Source: an uncultured Micavibrio sp. (GTDB lineage: Bacteria; Pseudomonadota; Alphaproteobacteria; Micavibrionales; UBA1664). Taken from it: a stretch of DNA of 8,151 bases. Of the stretch, positions 1-6,140 are shown one piece after another. The notes below the pieces were generated by a model. It ran no database searches. It saw nothing but the letters and a program-made list of their open reading frames with translations, and had not been told where the DNA came from. The stretch lies in contig CAJXOI010000025.1 in the NCBI GenBank assembly GCA_913057885.1, positions 1 to 8,151 of the forward strand, written 5' to 3'. How positions within the stretch are numbered: position 1 is the stretch's first letter; each line of letters starts with the position of its first letter. The position numbers and the translations under genes are program-made.

Positions 1-1
1 A

Positions 2-427
2 TATGGCATCAGTTGGGGTGTTATGGGCGCGGCGGAATTTTGTTGGCATGCCGCACGCCAATATACTATGGATCGCAAACAATTTGATAGACCGCTAGCT
101 GCAACACAATTGATCCAACGAAAATTGGCAGATATGCAAACAGAAATTGCCTTGGGGCTACAGGGGTCCTTACGTGTCGGTCGATTAATTGATGAAGGGC
201 AATGGGCACCCGAGCAAATTTCAATTGTAAAGCGTAATAATTGTGGCAAAGCTCTAGACATTGCACGGATGAGCCGTGATATGCATGGTGGAAACGGAAT
301 TACCGAAGATTTTCAAATCATGCGCCATATGATCAACCTCGAAACTGTGAATACATACGAGGGAGCACACGACGTCCACGCCCTAATTTTGGGCCGCGCC
401 CAAACTGGAATACAGGCATTTTTCTAG
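2..427 (+). CDS. gcdH: Glutaryl-CoA dehydrogenase, C-terminal part (5' end outside window)
   Basis: This is the last 141 residues of an acyl-CoA dehydrogenase-family flavoenzyme. The reading frame is open from base 2, so the methionine at 23 is internal and not a start. Sequence such as [19 protein letters not shown], the block around [14 protein letters not shown], the MHGGNGI motif and the end [14 protein letters not shown] match the C-terminal helical domain of glutaryl-CoA dehydrogenases closely. The glutamate in NTYEGAHD (bases 359-361) aligns with the family's catalytic base. The enzyme is known to oxidise and decarboxylate glutaryl-CoA to crotonyl-CoA with FAD, in lysine and tryptophan breakdown. 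About two thirds of a usual ~390-residue protein is missing upstream because of the window edge. It has no obvious link to the stress genes downstream. Identification is by recalled family sequence. Confidence 0.93.
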   Translation, partial: YGISWGVMGAAEFCWHAARQYTMDRKQFDRPLAATQLIQRKLADMQTEIALGLQGSLRVGRLIDEGQWAPEQISIVKRNNCGKALDIARMSRDMHGGNGITEDFQIMRHMINLETVNTYEGAHDVHALILGRAQTGIQAFF

Positions 428-498
428 ATAAGCACACTTAAACCCTATCTAATTTCTATAGCTTATGGTTGGTATATCGAAATACTTTTCCGAACGAG

Positions 499-529
499 GG
501 AACCATGACTATGCTTTTTAGGTTATAAT
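499..529 (+). promoter_or_regulatory. Candidate promoter of the exoD-like gene (ECF-type, overlapping a sigma70 -10)
   Basis: A GGAAC box at 499-503 is followed after 17 bases by GGTT at 521-524, close to the alphaproteobacterial EcfG pattern GGAAC-N16/17-CGTT. A perfect sigma70 -10 hexamer TATAAT lies at 524-529, but no good TTGACA-like -35 stands 16-18 bases before it. Either or both could be used. The start codon at 555 is preceded by a TTTAGGA Shine-Dalgarno-like sequence (544-550). Confidence 0.45.
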
Positions 530-554
530 AATGTAAGAGTTCTTTAGGATTTTC

Positions 555-1142
555 ATGACTGCTGATACCCCGCTCATAAAGCTATTTGATGATGTGTTGC
601 AACACAGTGATGAAAAAGACGAAGTGGAGTTTCAAGATGTTTTGGAAGCCATGGAAACTAGGGGTTTTGGTGCGTTAATTATTCTTCCGTCTCTCATTAC
701 GATGCTCCCTACCGGAGCCATTCCCGGCATTCCTGCCATGTGCGGTGTATTTATAATGTTAATTTCCGGACAGATTGTGGTGGGTAAGAAACAACCGTGG
801 CTTCCCCAAAAATTAAAGAAGCAGGCTATCTCAAAAGATAAATTTAAACACGGTCTTGAAAAAGCAAAACCGTATTTAAAAACAATGAGTTCTTATATCG
901 GCAAAAGGTTCACAATTTTAACGGGCAGTATTATACAACGACTATCGGCTTTATTAATTATGGTACTATGTGCCATGATTATTGGGGTGGGTTTTATTCC
1001 GTTTGCGGCTTTTTTTATGGCGGCTCCGATATTGTTGTTTGGGTTGGGATTTACATTTCGTGACGGAATTATAACAAGTATAGCCTTTATAATGACATTG
1101 GCCTGTTTTATTGGGATCCCTTATTTTGCAATCAATAACTAA
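555..1142 (+). CDS. ExoD-family (exopolysaccharide synthesis) membrane protein
   Basis: This 195-aa protein has the layout of the ExoD family (PF06055). A short acidic N-terminus (1-30) precedes a hydrophobic block at about 36-77 with the typical proline-rich LPSLITMLPTGAIPGIP signature. Next come G-K-K-Q-PWLP (77-84, the family's conserved R/K-x-PWLP), a basic linker (85-125), and hydrophobic helices at about 130-150, 151-168 and 172-192. ExoD was first described in Sinorhizobium, where mutants are altered in exopolysaccharide and alkali tolerance; the biochemical activity is unknown. The start at 555 is supported by an AGGA box six bases upstream. The gene stands alone and converges on the next gene with a 4-bp gap and no visible terminator. 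It sits at the inner membrane. Family assignment is confident; function is not. Confidence 0.85.
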   Translation: MTADTPLIKLFDDVLQHSDEKDEVEFQDVLEAMETRGFGALIILPSLITMLPTGAIPGIPAMCGVFIMLISGQIVVGKKQPWLPQKLKKQAISKDKFKHGLEKAKPYLKTMSSYIGKRFTILTGSIIQRLSALLIMVLCAMIIGVGFIPFAAFFMAAPILLFGLGFTFRDGIITSIAFIMTLACFIGIPYFAINN

Positions 1143-1146
1143 AGAA

Positions 1147-1587
1147 TTAAAGCGCTTTTTCAGCCAAAATAAAACCGGCCAATGTAGAGAATGCGACACA
1201 TGTTTTTGGATAAGTTTCCAAAATCTGAAGATCTTTAATTTCAGCTTCTGCCAATTTTAAATTCAACAATACTTCATCTCTGATTTGATTTTTAAACGCC
1301 AGAGCCTTTTTCTTTTTTTGAGATTGAATAAATCCGATAACCAAGAAAGATAATAAGGCAACAATTAACAACACGGCGCCAAAAATCATGTGCGCCTCGT
1401 ATGAATTAAAGCCCTTCTGTAGCCATTGATATACACCAAGCAGAACAAATCCAAGTGATATTGCCCCTAAAATACCGCCCACAAGCAATAAAACTATAAC
1501 TGTTTTGTTAACATGCGAGAGCGGGCTATGTTCACTCATAACCCGCTGCATCAAATAGTTTTCGACAAGCCTAAAAACCTGTTCCAT
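1147..1587 (-). CDS. Holin-X/YqjE-like two- or three-helix membrane protein
   Basis: A 146-aa protein. A cytoplasmic-looking N-terminus (1-27) is followed by two strong transmembrane helices at about 29-52 (VIVLLLVGGILGAISLGF) and 66-87. A basic QSQKKKK stretch, a predicted amphipathic helix (about 95-122) and a weaker hydrophobic C-terminal segment (about 129-146) follow. This resembles the YqjE / phage holin superfamily III (PF07332, holin-X) proteins that accompany DUF883 proteins. It starts three bases after the stop of the DUF883 gene, with GGAG ten bases before the ATG, so the two are almost certainly co-transcribed. In E. coli the yqjD-yqjE pair has the same order. Despite the family name there is no lysis gene or other phage context here, so a holin role is unlikely. 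Assignment rests on topology and context, hence moderate confidence. Confidence 0.65.
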   Translation of the reverse strand: MEQVFRLVENYLMQRVMSEHSPLSHVNKTVIVLLLVGGILGAISLGFVLLGVYQWLQKGFNSYEAHMIFGAVLLIVALLSFLVIGFIQSQKKKKALAFKNQIRDEVLLNLKLAEAEIKDLQILETYPKTCVAFSTLAGFILAEKAL

Positions 1588-1590
1588 CTT

Positions 1591-1905
1591 TTATGATCTC
1601 CGGCTTAACAAGGTACTAAGTAAAACACCTGCACCAAACGCGATCGCCATTGATCGCCCTGGCTTAGCCTTGATCTCATTTTCGACCGCGGCCAATTGAT
1701 CTTTGGAATAGTCTTGAAAATTTGAGATGTTTTCCTGCGCTTTTTCTTTCAAATGATCGACATTCTCTTGCGCTTTTAATTTTAAGTCACTCGCAGTTGT
1801 TCTCCCGTCGGCCTCTACTTGCTTGGAAAGCTCCAGTATGTTTGATTTCAATGATTTAACGTCCTTACGTATATTGTCGATTTCATTCGTTTTAGTACTA
1901 GGCAT
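1591..1905 (-). CDS. DUF883-family (YqjD/ElaB-like) tail-anchored stress protein
   Basis: A 104-aa protein starting MPSTKTNEID. The N-terminal two thirds is a charged, predicted amphipathic helix with an 11-residue period (LKLKAQENVDH, LKEKAQENISN, FQDYSKDQLAA, about residues 39-71). A KPGRSM motif and a short glycine-containing hydrophobic tail ending LLSRRS (about 80-104) follow. This is the DUF883 plan. In E. coli the relatives YqjD and ElaB are inner-membrane proteins that bind ribosomes in stationary phase and are RpoS-dependent. The frame stays open upstream to 2016, but the start at 1905 is chosen because GAAAGGAG sits just before it, and the longer form would overlap another gene out of frame. 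An EcfG-type promoter lies 30-54 bases upstream. It is the first of a two-gene operon with the YqjE-like gene. Confidence 0.85.
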   Translation of the reverse strand: MPSTKTNEIDNIRKDVKSLKSNILELSKQVEADGRTTASDLKLKAQENVDHLKEKAQENISNFQDYSKDQLAAVENEIKAKPGRSMAIAFGAGVLLSTLLSRRS

Positions 1906-1934
1906 AATTGCACTCCTTTCATATGTAATTAACT

Positions 1935-1959
1935 TACGCATTTTGGGTAAGTTAGTTCC
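1935..1959 (-). promoter_or_regulatory. EcfG-type promoter of the DUF883 gene
   Basis: On the minus strand, GGAAC (1959-1955, preceded by a further G) is separated by 16 bases from CGTA (1938-1935). This matches the GGAAC-N16/17-CGTT general stress consensus at all but the last base. The expected transcript start, near 1929, leaves a leader of roughly 24 bases containing the GAAAGGAG ribosome binding site. The -35 begins right after the stop codon of the anti-sigma-like gene, so the two genes can be expressed separately. Confidence 0.65.
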
Positions 1960-1960
1960 C

Positions 1961-2140
1961 TTAATGATGTTTTTGATCGACCCACCACCGTCGGAGTAGT
2001 TTTTTTTGATGGTCAAGTTTGCGTAAATAATCTTGCAATACTGGGAACTCGTCTAAGGTTTCCTTATAATTCTTAGATTGCTTATAATCCATCTCCCCAT
2101 CAGCGTAAGCCTCAATGTCTTTTTTATATCTCGTATCCAT
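1961..2140 (-). CDS. Small anti-sigma-factor-like protein, 59 aa
   Basis: This short frame begins MDTRYKKDIEAYADGEMD and ends WWVDQKHH before TAA. The IEAYADGEMD motif, the following helix with a spaced acidic/aromatic pattern and the LQDYLRKLDHQKKLLRRWW helix resemble the N-terminal sigma-binding region of short anti-sigma factors (typically ...LxAYVDGELD...). There is no HxxxCxxC zinc motif and no transmembrane segment, so it would be a soluble, minimal domain. It is not NepR, whose motifs are absent. A TAGGAT Shine-Dalgarno sequence ends five bases before the ATG. The coding assignment is supported by the start signal, the protein-like composition and the perfect fit between two stress genes. 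The anti-sigma reading is an inference from motif resemblance. A truncated remnant of a longer anti-sigma factor is an alternative. Confidence 0.6.
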   Translation of the reverse strand: MDTRYKKDIEAYADGEMDYKQSKNYKETLDEFPVLQDYLRKLDHQKKLLRRWWVDQKHH

Positions 2141-2148
2141 AACTATCC

Positions 2149-2173
2149 TACATAAGAAATTATTTTTTGTTCC
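2149..2173 (-). promoter_or_regulatory. Candidate EcfG-type promoter of the anti-sigma-like gene
   Basis: On the minus strand, GGAAC (2173-2169, preceded by G) and TGTA (2152-2149) are 16 bases apart. The -10 is imperfect. It overlaps the TAGGAT ribosome binding site, so transcription from it would start only a few bases before, or at, the ATG at 2140. This makes the site either a leaderless-type promoter or a chance product of the palindrome shared with the divergent promoter. Confidence 0.4.
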
Positions 2174-2182
2174 CTTCGGAAC
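2169..2182. repeat. Palindrome GTTCC-CTTC-GGAAC between divergent genes
   Basis: A perfect 5-bp inverted repeat with a four-base centre. Each arm is a GGAAC -35 element facing outward: one arm for the plus-strand DUF1328 gene, the other for the minus-strand anti-sigma-like gene. Confidence 0.75.
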
Positions 2183-2202
2183 TTATAAAGTTTTGGCGTG
2201 TT
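2178..2202 (+). promoter_or_regulatory. EcfG-type promoter of the DUF1328 gene
   Basis: GGAAC (2178-2182), 16 bases, TGTT (2199-2202). It has exactly the same boxes and spacing as the site upstream of the PRC-barrel gene at 6712-6736. The expected start near 2209 gives a leader of about 27 bases with the AAAGGAG ribosome binding site at 2223-2229. Confidence 0.7.
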
Positions 2203-2235
2203 GGCGCTGTACAAATACAATGAAAGGAGTAACCC

Positions 2236-2412
2236 ATGTTAGGTTGGGCATTAACGTTTTTACTCGTTGCAATCATAGCCGGAGTTTTAGGCTTTGGCGG
2301 CGTGGCAGCAGTATCAGCGGAAATAGCACAAATTATTTTTGTTATTTTCTTGGTATTATTTTTAATAGCAATCGTTGCGAATGCTTTTCGCGGGCGAAGG
2401 CCACCCACATAA
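2236..2412 (+). CDS. DUF1328 (YtjA-family) small membrane protein, 58 aa
   Basis: A short frame starting [20 protein letters not shown] and ending RGRRPPT. It is nearly all hydrophobic, with two transmembrane helices at about 3-20 and 30-50 joined by a [12 protein letters not shown] loop, then a basic tail. The MLxWALtFLvvAliAavLGFgG-...A.iaki.f.iflvlfl pattern is the hallmark of DUF1328/YtjA proteins, which are usually 50-65 residues. Their function is unknown, but they are often stress- or stationary-phase-induced. It begins six bases after AAAGGAG, is driven by an EcfG-type promoter, and is closed by a strong terminator, so it forms a single-gene unit. The overlapping longer frames on both strands here are shadows. 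Confidence 0.88.
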   Translation: MLGWALTFLLVAIIAGVLGFGGVAAVSAEIAQIIFVIFLVLFLIAIVANAFRGRRPPT

Positions 2413-2423
2413 ATCTAGTAAAA

Positions 2424-2475
2424 TTAAGCTTATGCTTAAGCGGCTCTCAATTTTTTGAGAGCCGTCTTTTTTGTT
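2424..2475 (+). terminator. Rho-independent terminator after the DUF1328 gene
   Basis: A perfect 10-bp stem CGGCTCTCAA/TTGAGAGCCG with a TTTT loop (2441-2464) is followed by TCTTTTTTGTT (2465-2475). A second, smaller hairpin, TTAAGC-TTAT-GCTTAA (2424-2439), lies directly in front. It isolates the kinase gene from upstream transcription. Confidence 0.93.
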
Positions 2476-2509
2476 GATATTTTTTGAACACTAGCCCATT
2501 GTGGCGTCT

Positions 2510-4762
2510 ATGTGGTATCGAACCGGCAACCGTCTTATCCTTATTTCGACTATTTTTTTAGTATCGGGCTTTGTCGCCTTGCTTTTTTATACGATTAATT
2601 ATCATGACAGAATGACCCACGATGAAAAATGGGTTCAACACTCCACAGCAGTCTTGTCTAAAATTTCAGCTATTGATAATGGAATAATATCACTCACCGC
2701 TGCACAGCGCGCAGTAATGGTATCAGGTAGTGACAGGAGCTTACAACAGTATGAACAGGGGAAAAAACAAATAAAGGAAAATGTTTTAATTCTTGAACAA
2801 CTTGTATCCATCAGCCCTGAGCAGGTTGTATTAAGCGAAAAACTTATGCGTAAAATCGATACGCTTATTGCTGTGCTTGATGACACTCTTTTAAAAAATA
2901 AGAATGAAGCACAAAATATCATTTTGGTAGATCAGCAAGAATTATCCCAGGCAAAAGAGTCCCTATTAGACATCACAAGCATCATGAGAAACCAAGAAAA
3001 TGCTATCTTGGACTCTCATGCGAACGCCCTGATAAAACGACAATATAATTTTATTATCGCCGTCATGGGGGGGATTGTTACACTGTTTGCGTTATTGATC
3101 GGGATTAACACTCTTTTATTGCGTTTACGCCTCGCCAATAAACGCTATTTAGAGGAAAATCTTATAACCAAGCAACGCTTAGAATACGCAATGAACGTAT
3201 CCGGCGAGGGGGTTTATGATTGGAATATTAAAACCAATAAAGTCTATTACTCGGAAACCTTTACAAAAATGCTGGGATACGAGAGAGCGGATTTTGGGGA
3301 CAACTTTGATGCCTTTGATAAAAAGGTCCACGAGGATGATCGAGCCATTGTGCACCAGAGAGTTGACGATTTTATTTCCGGAAAATTATCAGATTACTCA
3401 ATGGAATTCCGTATGTACCACAAAGACGGACAAATAATATGGGTTCATTCTCGTGCCGATATGAGAAGAGATCAGAATGGTGAGGCCGACCGCATTATTG
3501 GCACACATCGCGATATTACCGCTATAAAGTTGAGAGAGGGCAGCCTTATTGACTCGATTGAGACAACGGCCAGAGAATCCAATGCTAAATCGGGCTTTCT
3601 AGCACATATGAGTCATGAAATAAGAACCCCTTTAACCGCCATATCTGGAATTGCTGAAATTTTACAAAAGCAATCAAGTAGCATGACGGAAAAGCAGCAA
3701 AAATTGATTCACACTTTAGTCACTAGTTCGCAGAGTCTGAAAGATCTTGTCACAGATATTTTGGATTTCTCAAAAATAGAGCGGGGGGATATTGATATTG
3801 ATTACAATTATTTCGCGGTATCCAAATTGAGCGCAGAGATTATCAGCATTATGTCTGTTCAGGCACAAGAGAAAAATATTGGGTTTAAGGTCGTCGACCA
3901 AGGTATTAAAAATATTGAATATCAAGGTGATAAGGCGCGCATACGACAAATTTTAATCAATCTGGTCGGCAATGCAATCAAGTTTACAGATAAGGGACAG
4001 GTTACCCTCTTGATCGAACACAACTTCAATAGCAACCTCGAAACCCTCGATTTTATCATTCAAGATACCGGCGTAGGTATCGAGAAAAACACCTTGGAAA
4101 CTATTTTTGAAGAATTTCAACAAGCCGACCGATCAATCTCTAAAAAACATGGCGGAACCGGCCTAGGGTTACCAATTTCAAAAAAGCTGGCTTTGCTGAT
4201 GGGCGGGGATATCACTGTCACAAGTAAGCCAGATATGGGGTCAACGTTCAAACTTACCCTACCTATGGTCAATCAGTATAAAGTAATAGCGGACGAGGAA
4301 AATAGTGACGTCAAAACAAATAAGAGAGACCGGTTAATACCCAATATCCAAGGAGAGTCATCAGCTCTGATTGCCGATGATTATGAGGGGAATATTATTA
4401 TTTTAGGTTACCTCATGGATGATATAGGATTGAAATATGATGTCGCCAATAATGGTGAGGAAGCTCTCAAAATGTGGGAAGCAAAGCGTTACGATATTAT
4501 ATTAATGGATGTTCAAATGCCGGTCATGGATGGACTGTCTGCGACACAAAAAATTCGGCAAGCCGAGAAAAAAAACGGCTTTGACACAACTCCAATAATT
4601 GGCATGACTGCTCATGCCCTGGTCGAAGATAAACAAAAATGCATTGATGCCGGCATGACAGATTATCTTTCAAAGCCAATAGACAGCCAGAAATTGAAAC
4701 AAAAAATCTATAACTATCTATCAGTGGAAGATAAAAAAATCGGCGACAGCCTAGGCGGCTAG
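2510..4762 (+). CDS. Hybrid sensor histidine kinase (CHASE3-like, PAS, HisKA, HATPase, receiver)
   Basis: A membrane sensor of about 750 aa; residue numbers count from the possible GTG at 2501. Helices at 12-32 and 184-208 bracket a ~150-residue periplasmic helical domain. Its AQRAVMVSG and acidic coiled pattern resemble CHASE3. A PAS_3-type domain follows (about 227-344, DWN...WVHSRADMRRD...GTHRDIT). The HisKA helix carries phospho-acceptor His372 in HMSHEIRTPL. The ATPase has the N box (Asn491, NAIKFT), DTGVGI (522-527) and GGTGLGL (551-557). The C-terminal receiver has Asp626/627, phospho-acceptor Asp670 (DVQMPVMDG) and Lys725. All catalytic residues are intact. There is no Hpt domain, so an external one may be needed for a full relay. 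Either GTG 2501 or ATG 2510 could start it; neither has a Shine-Dalgarno sequence, and ATG is preferred. The signal sensed is unknown. The 3' end overlaps the sigma gene. Confidence 0.93.
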   Translation: MWYRTGNRLILISTIFLVSGFVALLFYTINYHDRMTHDEKWVQHSTAVLSKISAIDNGIISLTAAQRAVMVSGSDRSLQQYEQGKKQIKENVLILEQLVSISPEQVVLSEKLMRKIDTLIAVLDDTLLKNKNEAQNIILVDQQELSQAKESLLDITSIMRNQENAILDSHANALIKRQYNFIIAVMGGIVTLFALLIGINTLLLRLRLANKRYLEENLITKQRLEYAMNVSGEGVYDWNIKTNKVYYSETFTKMLGYERADFGDNFDAFDKKVHEDDRAIVHQRVDDFISGKLSDYSMEFRMYHKDGQIIWVHSRADMRRDQNGEADRIIGTHRDITAIKLREGSLIDSIETTARESNAKSGFLAHMSHEIRTPLTAISGIAEILQKQSSSMTEKQQKLIHTLVTSSQSLKDLVTDILDFSKIERGDIDIDYNYFAVSKLSAEIISIMSVQAQEKNIGFKVVDQGIKNIEYQGDKARIRQILINLVGNAIKFTDKGQVTLLIEHNFNSNLETLDFIIQDTGVGIEKNTLETIFEEFQQADRSISKKHGGTGLGLPISKKLALLMGGDITVTSKPDMGSTFKLTLPMVNQYKVIADEENSDVKTNKRDRLIPNIQGESSALIADDYEGNIIILGYLMDDIGLKYDVANNGEEALKMWEAKRYDIILMDVQMPVMDGLSATQKIRQAEKKNGFDTTPIIGMTAHALVEDKQKCIDAGMTDYLSKPIDSQKLKQKIYNYLSVEDKKIGDSLGG

Positions 4763-5284
4763 TTGATCCTGATAATTTTCAGATATGGAATAGCCACTAT
4801 TACCGGGGCCATCATCCAAAAGATCCATCAAAATATTTCTGGCGCGCGATAAACGTGACCTCACTGTGCCAACAGGTATATCAAGCTGTTGTGCGGCCTG
4901 TTCATATTTCATTCCATGAATGGTTATCATCACCAGAATCTCGCGATGTTCGTCCGAGAGCTCTTCCATGGCAACGCTGACTTCGTTCATTAAAACAGTA
5001 TCATCATGATCAACATTTGCCTTTTTCTTTTCTAAATACGGCTCTGGATCATACTGACTTTCAAATTTAACCTTACGGCGATAGTCCGTTACGAATAAAT
5101 TGTACATGATCTTTGAGGTCCAGCTGAACAGGTTACTGCCGTCTTCAAACATATCCTTTTTTTCATAGGCTCGCAAAATTGTGTTTTGTAATAAATCATC
5201 CGCGTTCGCATCATTTCTCGTCAATTTTAATGCAAATTTCTTTAGTCTGGGCATCTCGTCAATTATCTGAGTATCTGTAAACAT
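4751..5284 (-). CDS. ECF-family RNA polymerase sigma factor, possibly EcfG-like
   Basis: A 177-aa two-domain sigma factor. Region 2 (about 10-72) contains ADDLLQNTILRAY for core binding and NLFSWTSKIMYNLFVTDYRR for -10 recognition and melting. Region 4 (about 103-157) contains the helix-turn-helix MKYEQAAQQLDIPVGTVRSRLSRAR, which reads the -35. Length and order are typical of ECF factors. The region-2 text (GSNLFSW...IMYNLFVTDYRRK) is compatible with the alphaproteobacterial general stress group, but region 4 is generic, so EcfG identity is a suggestion. A ~20-residue tail follows region 4. The start has AAGGAG seven bases upstream. No cognate anti-sigma gene is adjacent; the nearest candidate is encoded at 2140-1961. 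The GGAAC-type promoters around it fit a sigma of this class, and a GAAAC-N16-TGTT variant upstream hints at autoregulation. Confidence 0.9.
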   Translation of the reverse strand: MFTDTQIIDEMPRLKKFALKLTRNDANADDLLQNTILRAYEKKDMFEDGSNLFSWTSKIMYNLFVTDYRRKVKFESQYDPEPYLEKKKANVDHDDTVLMNEVSVAMEELSDEHREILVMITIHGMKYEQAAQQLDIPVGTVRSRLSRARNILMDLLDDGPGNSGYSISENYQDQLAA

Positions 5285-5329
5285 AGTTTCGCTCCTTTTC
5301 TGTTAAGCATTTGCATGGTAGAGAGGGTA

Positions 5330-5392
5330 TGTAACAAATGAATGTCGATGATGTTTCAGTTGTGAAAAATAATGTTTCATTTTTGTAACAAA
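5330..5392. promoter_or_regulatory. Repeat-rich divergent control region between the sigma and regulator genes
   Basis: The 127-bp gap between the divergent sigma and response-regulator genes holds two direct copies of ATGTTTCA (5351-5358 and 5372-5379), 21 bp apart or two helical turns. It also has two copies of TGTAACAAA (5330-5338 and 5384-5392), 54 bp apart, about five turns. An inverted TTTCA-N4-TGAAA sits at 5354-5367. Same-face direct repeats are what OmpR-type regulators usually bind, so these are candidate operators for the adjacent regulator. That is an inference. Confidence 0.45.
5333..5357 (-). promoter_or_regulatory. Possible autoregulatory ECF-type promoter of the sigma gene
   Basis: On the minus strand, GAAAC (5357-5353) and TGTT (5336-5333) are 16 bases apart. 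The -10 box and spacing equal those of the two best stress promoters in the window, and the -35 differs by one base. A start near 5326 would give a leader of about 40 bases. A GTAAC-N16-TGTT match on the opposite strand (5331-5355) overlaps it, so symmetry of an operator is an alternative reading. Confidence 0.35.
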
Positions 5393-5411
5393 GGCGCTTA
5401 GTGTTATTGGT

Positions 5412-6140
5412 ATGAGTAGCTATAAAATTCTGAGCCTGGAGGATGACGCCAACCTTTGCGTAGTGATGGAAGAGTATTTTGAAAGCCAAGGTCATAGCTT
5501 TATCACCGTGAATAACGGCAAAGAATGTCTTGAAAATATACAAAACCAGAATTTTGATATCGTCATCATGGATCTGGGATTGCCCGATATTGATGGCTTG
5601 ACCCTACTTCCACAAATCAAACAAGCTTATGCTGGCCCTGTTATCATTGTTAGCGGAAAATCCGATACGATGGATCGTATCGTCGGATTGGAAATGGGAG
5701 CCGATGATTATCTCGCAAAGCCATTTGAAATGCGCGAATTACTGGCCAGGATTAAGGCCAATGTCCGACGACAAAACCAACCACAAGACGACGACGCGCA
5801 CACCACAGAAAAATTTATCTATCACTTTGGTGATTTTATCTTTGACGAGGGAAAGCTGACATTGACACATGCGCAAAAAGGCCAAATCGAGATGACATCA
5901 GGTGAATGTGAATTATTACAGATATTTTTGAAATCAAAGGGCCGCGCATTAACGCGTGAATATCTGCATGAAGAAACTCATAATGATAGCTATGAGTCCT
6001 TTGATCGCGCCATTGATATTGCCGTCACGCGACTTCGCAAAAAACTGAATGACGATCCGAACAAACCCACATTGATCAAAACAATACGTGGCGTTGGATA
6101 CATGTTTATCGCAGAAATAAAAAAAAGCCCGGCCGATTAA
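5412..6140 (+). CDS. OmpR/PhoB-family response regulator
   Basis: A 242-aa DNA-binding regulator. The receiver domain (about 4-118) has the acidic pocket Glu10/Asp11/Asp12, phospho-acceptor Asp54 (IMDLGLPDIDG), Ser81 (IIVSGKSD) and Lys103 (LAKPFEMREL), all in place. After an Asp/Gln-rich linker (about 121-132) comes a winged-helix domain (about 133-238): FGDFIFDEGKLTL, MTSGECELLQIFLKSKGRALTREYL, IDIAVTRLRKKL and TLIKTIRGVGYMF, the standard Trans_reg_C signature. It has no kinase in tandem; the hybrid kinase on the far side of the sigma gene is the only partner in view. The start at 5412 fits the family, yet no Shine-Dalgarno sequence precedes it (the nearest AAAGG is 17 bases off). It is divergent from the sigma gene, sharing a repeat-rich control region. 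Target genes are unknown. Confidence 0.95.
   Translation: MSSYKILSLEDDANLCVVMEEYFESQGHSFITVNNGKECLENIQNQNFDIVIMDLGLPDIDGLTLLPQIKQAYAGPVIIVSGKSDTMDRIVGLEMGADDYLAKPFEMRELLARIKANVRRQNQPQDDDAHTTEKFIYHFGDFIFDEGKLTLTHAQKGQIEMTSGECELLQIFLKSKGRALTREYLHEETHNDSYESFDRAIDIAVTRLRKKLNDDPNKPTLIKTIRGVGYMFIAEIKKSPAD

Noticed and set aside
425..455. Possible terminator after gcdH
   Set aside because: TAGATA and TATCTA can pair, but the stem is only six A/T-rich pairs with a 15-base loop and a short ATTT tail, too weak to call.
1147..1587. Prophage origin suggested by the holin-like protein
   Set aside because: No endolysin, structural or integrase genes nearby; the DUF883 neighbour points to a chromosomal yqjDE-like pair.
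1906..2016. Longer start for the DUF883 protein at 2016
   Set aside because: No ribosome binding site at 2016, the extension overlaps the anti-sigma-like gene in another frame and covers the GGAAC promoter, while 1905 has GAAAGGAG directly upstream.
2044..2068. Another GGAAC on the plus strand at 2044-2048
   Set aside because: The bases 16 on are TATA with no G-T-T, and it points into the antisense of the anti-sigma-like gene with no plus-strand gene just downstream.
1961..2140. NepR identity for the 59-aa protein
   Set aside because: NepR has a different conserved core (IGxxLRxxYxxxxxEPIPxxFxxLL); it is not present here.
2115..2477. 120-aa plus-strand frame and an 82-aa minus-strand frame (2408-2160) over the DUF1328 gene
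   Set aside because: Both have composition unlike real proteins, no start signals, and run through the palindromic promoter; one also runs through the terminator. The 58-aa DUF1328 frame explains the region.
5259..5543. 94-aa minus-strand frame covering the sigma-regulator gap
   Set aside because: It overlaps the sigma gene start and the regulator's receiver domain out of frame and has no recognisable protein features.
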